Source of the DNA: Myoxocephalus aenaeus
Lineage: Eukaryota > Chordata > Actinopteri > Perciformes > Cottidae
Direction: 5' to 3'
Length of the DNA: 64,000 nucleotides
NCBI GenBank assembly: GCA_038501785.1
Contig: JBAMJR010000156.1
Location: forward strand, 124,001 to 188,000
A program made the translations under genes and the position numbers. Of this stretch, positions 58,329 to 64,000 are shown in pieces. The notes beneath the pieces are model-generated. The model saw nothing but the letters and a program-made list of their open reading frames with translations, made no database searches and had not been told where the DNA came from. How positions within the stretch are numbered: the first letter of the stretch is position 1; every line of letters begins with the position of its first letter.

Positions 58329-58691
58329 CAAGGGGCGACAGACGGAGGGATGTTGTCTCTTCATAGTTCACCCCTCTGGAAGAAGAACGACTCCAGAAAC
58401 ACACCAGAGGGAAAACTCAAGTCCACCATTCACACAGATAGAAAGGAAACACACAGGATGAGATCCAAACATCACTGGCCCTGGACCAAGAAAACTTCAG
58501 GTGTTATGACAGAGATGAAGAGGTTGAGCGTGAGAACATAAAGGAAACCAAGGTGTGTTTTATTTGATTTACAAAGTATTTGGAAGAACAACAATTCTTT
58601 GGAACTCCTTCAGGTAATGATTGCACAATGACTGACCTGCTGGAAGGATGATGGTAACAGGTACGAGGCCTGAAGTGATCAAAGAAAGAAC

Positions 58692-59307
58692 GGTAGCACT
58701 TTATAATAAGTACACACTATTTAGCATTAGTAAAGCATGAATAAACACTGAATTCATCATTTATAAAGCTTTATTCCAACATGAACACTTATTAGTAACT
58801 CATTAGTATGCAATTCAGATGAGGTCACAGAACATACTTAATCAACTAACGAGTAGTAACGACCTGAATTAATCATGAATTGCAGCATTTTTTTTTATCA
58901 TTTACTAACACTTTTCAAATGATCTTATTAATCATCTATGAGTCCTTAATACTTAATTTGCAAATGGGGAATCCATCATTTATAAAGTATGAAAACCCAA
59001 GCTTATTAATCCAGAATGAAACATTTCTAACTGTGTATATGAATTGCATACTAATGAGTTACTAATGAGTGTTCATGTTGGAATAAAGCTTTATAAATGA
59101 TGAACTTTTATTAGGGGAGTTTTTCCTGATCCGATGTGAGGTCCCGGGACAGGATGTTATGTGTACAGATTGTAAAGCCCTCCGAGGCAAACTTGTATTT
59201 GTGATGTTGGGCTATATAAAATAAACTGAATTGAATTGAATGAATTCAGTGTTTACTCATGCTTTACTAATGCTAAATAGTGTGTACTTTAATTATAAAG
59301 TACTACC
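58692..59307. mobile_element. MITE with long terminal inverted repeats, unit C
   Basis: Same element and position as 1309-1924, nested retroposon tail included. Confidence 0.74.
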
Positions 59308-59645
59308 AACAGAGCAAATAACTGAGGGTGAGGACAACAAGATGAGATTGAAGTCTGGATTTAAAGAGCTCAACTGTTTGATGTCAGCAGGAGGGTCATT
59401 CCAGAGGAAGGGGATGTTGTTTTAACACTGTTAATGAATGATGTCCTGTTAACGCTCTGCATCACTTTATTCTGCACATTTCCTGCTTTTCAATAAAGAC
59501 AACTCTGCATGTGAAGTGTGTTTGCTTCATTCTCTATAGAAAGTTCACTTTGAGTGTTTTCATGTGTTTCATCACCTTAGTTCCATCACTGTTATCATGC
59601 TGACAAATCATTCATCAAACTGATAAAAGTGATGTTCTGGACTCA

Positions 59646-60925
59646 CAGTGGTGGAAGAAGTACTCAGATCTTTGACTCAAGTCAAAGTAGCAGTACCACA
59701 GTGTAGAAATACTAGTACACGTCCTGCATAAGAAAATGTACTAAAGTTAAAGTCAAAACATACTCTAAATCAATCAATGAAGTCTACATCATCATGTATT
59801 TGTTGATTCTATTTATTTGTATTACACTGAATCAATGTAAAGGTATCACATTTTTATTTTATTTTATTTTGCACAATTCAAACAATAAAACAAAAAATCA
59901 TGACAGAAAATGAAAATCACGGTGCAGGAAGAGAAATAACTGTAGTCTTTTATTCATTCATTTGAAAGCCTGATTGAAAATATAACAGACTCGTTAACAT
60001 GCCTGCCATTGTCAGTGAGGCAAACCCATGTCCAAACAGAGAAAATGTTACAATTTCCCAAATGAAGAAATAACTTCTTCCTCTTTCACAGACAGCTTTC
60101 TTCTTTGTAAGGCTCCAGTTGACCCCGATATTAAAGGCTGCTTCGTCTTGTGTAACATCTTTGAACTTTCTAATGATCTCTTTATGCTCTTTATCACCAC
60201 TAGCGTTACTACTACCCTACTACTGCTATAATGCTAAGCTACTACTGCTGTAGAGGCTCTACCCTTAACCAATTTAAGTACTACATGTGTTTGGATGCGT
60301 GTTCTACAAACAAATCCACTGTCCAATGCGCTGTGCCTCTTTGATCCATTTATTCCGTGTTAGTGAAGCATAACATGAATCTTACATGTTGCAGCACAAC
60401 TCAGGATACCACAAGACAGGATAACGTTGACACGACCACGGTCAAAAACTATTTTGTTTCTCATCCACACACCTGTTCTCATTAGCAGGCACTTACCGAT
60501 ATGCCAGTTCACATGAATGTGCCACCCTGTGTTCAGATGTAGGAACTACATGTCCCAATTCCCCCTGTGTTTCCCTCAAAGATAAAAGAAAGCAACAAAA
60601 CTACATTATGGCTCCAACAACTGCTACTACCAGCCTACTAGATTGTAAAGCCCTCTGAGGCAAATTTGTAATTTGTGATTTTGGGCTATACAAAATAAAT
60701 GGAATTGAATACTACTGCTAAAACTACAAGTATACTACTGCTACAATACTAGTCTATAATGCTACAATACTAGGTAACTACTGCTACTTCTAGCCTACTA
60801 CTGCTACAATACTATGCTACAACTAATACTACTAGCCTAATATTTCTACTACTAGCCTACTACTGCTACAATACTAGGCTACTACTGCTACTACATCTAC
60901 CCTAATACTGCTACAATACTAGATA

Positions 60926-60962
<37 letters not shown>

Positions 60963-61889
60963 GCCTATTACTGTTACAATACTAGACTACAACTATTACT
61001 ACTAGCCTAGTACTTCTACTACTACCTCCCTACTACTGCTACAATACTAGTAGTGCTACTACTACTGCTAATACTGCCACCAAGGAAGTAGGCTGTTAAA
61101 ATTCTTTACTTCGGCCGAAGTAAAAGTAACATTACTAATGCCACTGTAAAAAATACTGTGTTACAAGTAATGCATTGAAAAGGTTGTGTGAAAATGTTTG
61201 ATACTTAACATATTAAAAGTTGGCTACTAAATGTAGAAAAATGTCTTGTTTCCGACTATTATTTATAGGAGTCTCTCCTTAACCTGGAGTTTTAGGAGAG
61301 ACTCCAGTTCAGGGGTAATACAAGAATAAGAACCTAGAATATAGGTACTGTGATGCATTTGACAGTAAGCTACTGTTAAATGTACAACAGCAATTTACTT
61401 GCTAATTGCTGCCAGCCAGTTACATATCACAGGGTTCTTGTTACAGTGCAGGATGTTCACTGTTGTAGTTGGTTAAGGTGGAGCTCATTTTGAACTTTCA
61501 TTATGGATAAACAGCTGATTCTCCAAGTATTAATTGATTGAATGTTTGGTTTGTGAAAATAGTGAAATTCGTGAGAAATGGTGTCATGATTACCCAAAAG
61601 AAAAGCAGCAAATCTTCACATTTGCGAAGCTGGAACCATGAAGTGATTGCTTCTAATCGTCTGACAATCAACTAACTGATTAATCTACTAATCCTCTCAG
61701 CTGTACTTGTTTACTTGTTTATTATAAAACATTGCATTTAATGTTTTATATGTAACAAATCTGTAACTAAAGCTGTATTTAGGTAGATTTCCCTCTAAGA
61801 TGTACAAGTACAACGTGGCATGACAAGAAAAGGCTCAAGTAAAGTACAAGTAACTCAAATGTAAATGTACTTTGTAATATTCCACCATG
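59646..61889. mobile_element. hAT-type repeat containing CTACTG minisatellite, unit C
   Basis: Same composite as 2263-4514; the minisatellite is at about 60720-61075. Confidence 0.6.
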
Positions 61890-62071
61890 CTGATACTGCT
61901 GCTCCCACTACTGCTGCTGCTAGTACAAGTACCTCATGACATTCAATGCAAAAAAGGTATAAAAAACACATTACTACTTTGCAGTTGAATATTTAAACAT
62001 TTATTCCAACACTAACATAATAAGGACATTATTCATACAATTCAGTATTTTTTCCATATATATATATAAAT

Positions 62072-62073
<2 letters not shown>

Positions 62074-62130
<57 letters not shown>
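62074..62130. repeat. (AC)n microsatellite, unit C
   Basis: 57 bp, the shortest of the three alleles. Confidence 0.98.
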
Positions 62131-62132
<2 letters not shown>

Positions 62133-62236
62133 CTAATAGAACAAGTTTATATTTTAAGATTCCCCATATGAACCTTGTTTGTTGGGGAAACACAAATCAG
62201 TGTGGTGAGGAAACCTGCATGTTTTTATGAGACAGA

Positions 62237-62524
62237 TTATTTGTAAAGAAACTTTGTTCTTCTGTCCTTCTGAGTGGCAAACCTCTCAATGACCTTCTTA
62301 TTGAAGTCAGGCATGTCCCTGACAAGTTTCTTCTCCATGGAGAGCATAGCCAGAGCATTAGGCCATCCTGTGTCATGGTGTTTCTCAGGAAGGTCTTGAT
62401 CCTCTTCAAAGTACAGAAACACCTCTGGATTCAGCTGTTGTCATGGTGATGAGGATCCTGAGAAGACTGACAGTCTCTGTGAAGGAGAACCGCTCCTTGG
62501 CTTCATCAGGATGGCATCACATAC
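62237..62524 (-). pseudogene. hAT transposase C-terminal exon remnant, unit C
   Basis: Same as the unit B copy, including the YFEED variant, so A is the odd one out at this site. Confidence 0.63.
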
Positions 62525-62593
62525 CTGTAAAAGATAAATCAACTTACATTATCAATAAAGCTATTTTGATGAAAGTGATTCCGATTGAACACT

Positions 62594-62641
<48 letters not shown>

Positions 62642-64000
62642 TTCAACTTATATAGCGCTTTTAAAGATACACAAAGACGCTTTACAATATGGACAGTAGA
62701 CAATGACGAACGGAACAAAAATGAAAGTAAGCAAAACAAACAAACAGGACATTTTTTGTAACAAAGAAAGAAAGGAAAGAAAACTGGAGAAGCTGAGGGT
62801 CGTAGTGGAGGATAGGTGCAGGTTTTAGCAGGTGAAAGCGAGTTGGAAGAGGTGCGTTTTGAGGGCTTGCTTGAATGAAGCTAGTGAGGGAGCCTGACGG
62901 ATGTGGATGGGGAGAGCGTTCCAGAGGGGGGGTGCAGCAGCAGAGAAGGCCCTGTCCCCCCAGGTCCGGTGCTTGGTCCTGATGGTCTTCAGGGTGTTTG
63001 TACCGGCGGACCTGAGGCAACGGGTTGGGGCGTGGAGGGGGAGGAGGTCTGAAAGGTAGGGAGGGGCCAGGTTGTTTAGGGCTTTGTAGGTGATGAGTAG
63101 TAGTTTGAAGTCTATCCTGTACTTGATCGGAAGCCAGTGGAGGTTGTGTAGGACCGGGGTGATGTGATCATAACGGCGGGTGGAGGTGAGCAGTCGGGCG
63201 GCAGAGTTTTGGACATATTGGAGTTTATTGAGGATTTTGTTGGGTGAGCCGTAGAGGGTGCTGTTGCAGCAATCGAGTCTGGATGTTATGAGGGCATGGA
63301 TGAGGATTTCGGTGGTGGCAGAGGACAGGGAGGGCCGGAGGCGTGCAATGTTACGGAGGTGAAAGAAGGCAGTTTTGGTGATGTGGTTGGCGTGGGGGAG
63401 GAAAGAGAGGGTGGGGTCAAGGATGATGCCGAGGTTGCGGACCTGGGTGGAGGGGGTGACAATGGATCCGTCAATATTCAAAGAGAAAGTCTGGGCTGAG
63501 CGGGTGAGGGAGTTAGGGCCGATGATGAGCATTTCAGATTTGTTGGAGTTGAGTTTGAGAAAGTTTTCTTGCATCCATGATTTTATTTCAGTGAGACAGG
63601 AGGTGAGAGTGGAGTGGGTGACAGAGGTGATGGTCTTGGAGGAGAGGTAGAGTTGGGTGTCGTCAGCGTAACAGTGAAAATTGAGACCATGACGACGGAT
63701 GATTTGTCCAAGGGGAAGGATGTAGATGATGAAGAGGAGGGGACCGAGCACGGAACCTTGGGGGACACCGTGGGTGACTGGGGAGGTGGAGGATTTACAG
63801 TTATTTATGGCAATGAATTGATGTCGGTCTGAGAGATATGAGGTGAACCAGGAGAGGGCAGTGCCAGTTATGCCAAGGAAGTGCTGGAGACGTGAGAGGA
63901 GGATGGAGTGGTTGATGGTGTCGAAGGCGGCGCTGAGGTCAAGGAGGATGAGGATGGTGAGGAAGCCAGAGTCAGCAGAGAGAAGTATGTCGTTGGTGAT
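62594..64000 (-). mobile_element. L2 LINE, unit C (runs off window)
   Basis: Same insertion, with the ATT tail at 62594-62641. The element continues past the window end. Confidence 0.83.
62825..64000 (-). CDS. L2 reverse transcriptase frame, uninterrupted to window end, unit C
   Basis: Open from the stop at 62825 to the window edge, spanning DLSAAFDTIN, GVPQGSVLGPLLF, YADDTQL, the 52-residue stretch deleted in A, and the C-terminal region. It has neither the A deletion nor the extra G of B, so it best represents the state before duplication. The true start lies beyond 64000, and 5' truncation probably makes it inactive. Confidence 0.72.
   Translation of the reverse strand: MTNDILLSADSGFLTILILLDLSAAFDTINHSILLSRLQHFLGITGTALSWFTSYLSDRHQFIAINNCKSSTSPVTHGVPQGSVLGPLLFIIYILPLGQIIRRHGLNFHCYADDTQLYLSSKTITSVTHSTLTSCLTEIKSWMQENFLKLNSNKSEMLIIGPNSLTRSAQTFSLNIDGSIVTPSTQVRNLGIILDPTLSFLPHANHITKTAFFHLRNIARLRPSLSSATTEILIHALITSRLDCCNSTLYGSPNKILNKLQYVQNSAARLLTSTRRYDHITPVLHNLHWLPIKYRIDFKLLLITYKALNNLAPPYLSDLLPLHAPTRCLRSAGTNTLKTIRTKHRTWGDRAFSAAAPPLWNALPIHIRQAPSLASFKQALKTHLFQLAFTC

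Larger units (their letters stand above)
57330..64000. repeat. Segmental duplication unit C (partial)
   Basis: The left 6.7 kb of a third unit, truncated by the window edge inside the L2 LINE. It matches A and B but has its own variant near 58129-58190, a shorter AC tract and an L2 reading frame free of the A deletion and the B frameshifts. Confidence 0.95.
61940..64000 (-). mobile_element. Relic of intron-bearing hAT transposon, unit C (partial)
   Basis: Left part only. It contains the C-terminal exon remnant (62237-62524) and the beginning of the nested L2 before the window ends. Confidence 0.45.

Overview
The window is teleost fish nuclear DNA. This rests on fish-type L2 and RTE (Rex3-like) LINEs, hAT elements with 8-bp target duplications, Ty3/gypsy LTR and pol fragments, long AC and AG microsatellites, spliced vertebrate-type exons and AATAAA polyadenylation signals. 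No prokaryotic gene organisation, tRNA, rRNA or CRISPR array was seen.

The dominant structure is a tandem array of one large segmental duplication. Unit A is 1-33265, unit B is 33266-57329, and unit C starts at 57330 and runs off the end. Wherever they align, the units are nearly identical by eye; most differences are microsatellite and homopolymer lengths. Unit B is about 9.5 kb shorter than A in one place. There, a pair of direct repeats in A (about 17345-18150 and 26945-27660) has collapsed into a single chimeric copy in B (crossover within 51381-51523), as expected of unequal homologous recombination.

Layout of a unit, left to right: RTE endonuclease-region fragment (about 520-945); MITE with long terminal inverted repeats (1309-1924); terminal 3'-UTR-like module (about 2040-2260); composite hAT repeat with a CTACTG-rich minisatellite (2263-4514); relic of an intron-bearing hAT transposon (about 4565-9841) interrupted by a reverse-oriented L2 LINE (5231-7465) and a 674-bp hAT MITE (7778-8451); last two coding exons of an SCCPDH-like gene (10487-10788); short MITE (11154-11478); AG and CT microsatellites; 5'-truncated RTE LINE (14548-16292) carrying a nested 130-bp TIR insertion. 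In A only, about 9.5 kb follows with an inverted copy of the left end, two solo LTRs, a 1.1-kb TIR element, a piggyBac-like MITE, a 1.0-kb hAT element and a 19-bp minisatellite. Both A and B then have an apparently intact gene on the minus strand (27913-28788 and 51834-52709), its promoter, a gypsy pol fragment, a 39-bp minisatellite, a BED-finger fragment and an AC repeat.

The only complete host gene recognised encodes a 291-residue protein of six repeats of about 50 residues, resembling two MABP beta-prism modules. It has a non-coding first exon, a TATA box, a splice acceptor and a polyadenylation signal, and its two copies differ at one residue (Arg132His). Function is unknown. The SCCPDH exons and an 81-bp orphan exon look like captured gene fragments. 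The rest is transposon-derived. The most notable points are a recent amplification of a MABP-like gene, and a flanking repeat landscape arranged as mirror images, which would promote recombination.
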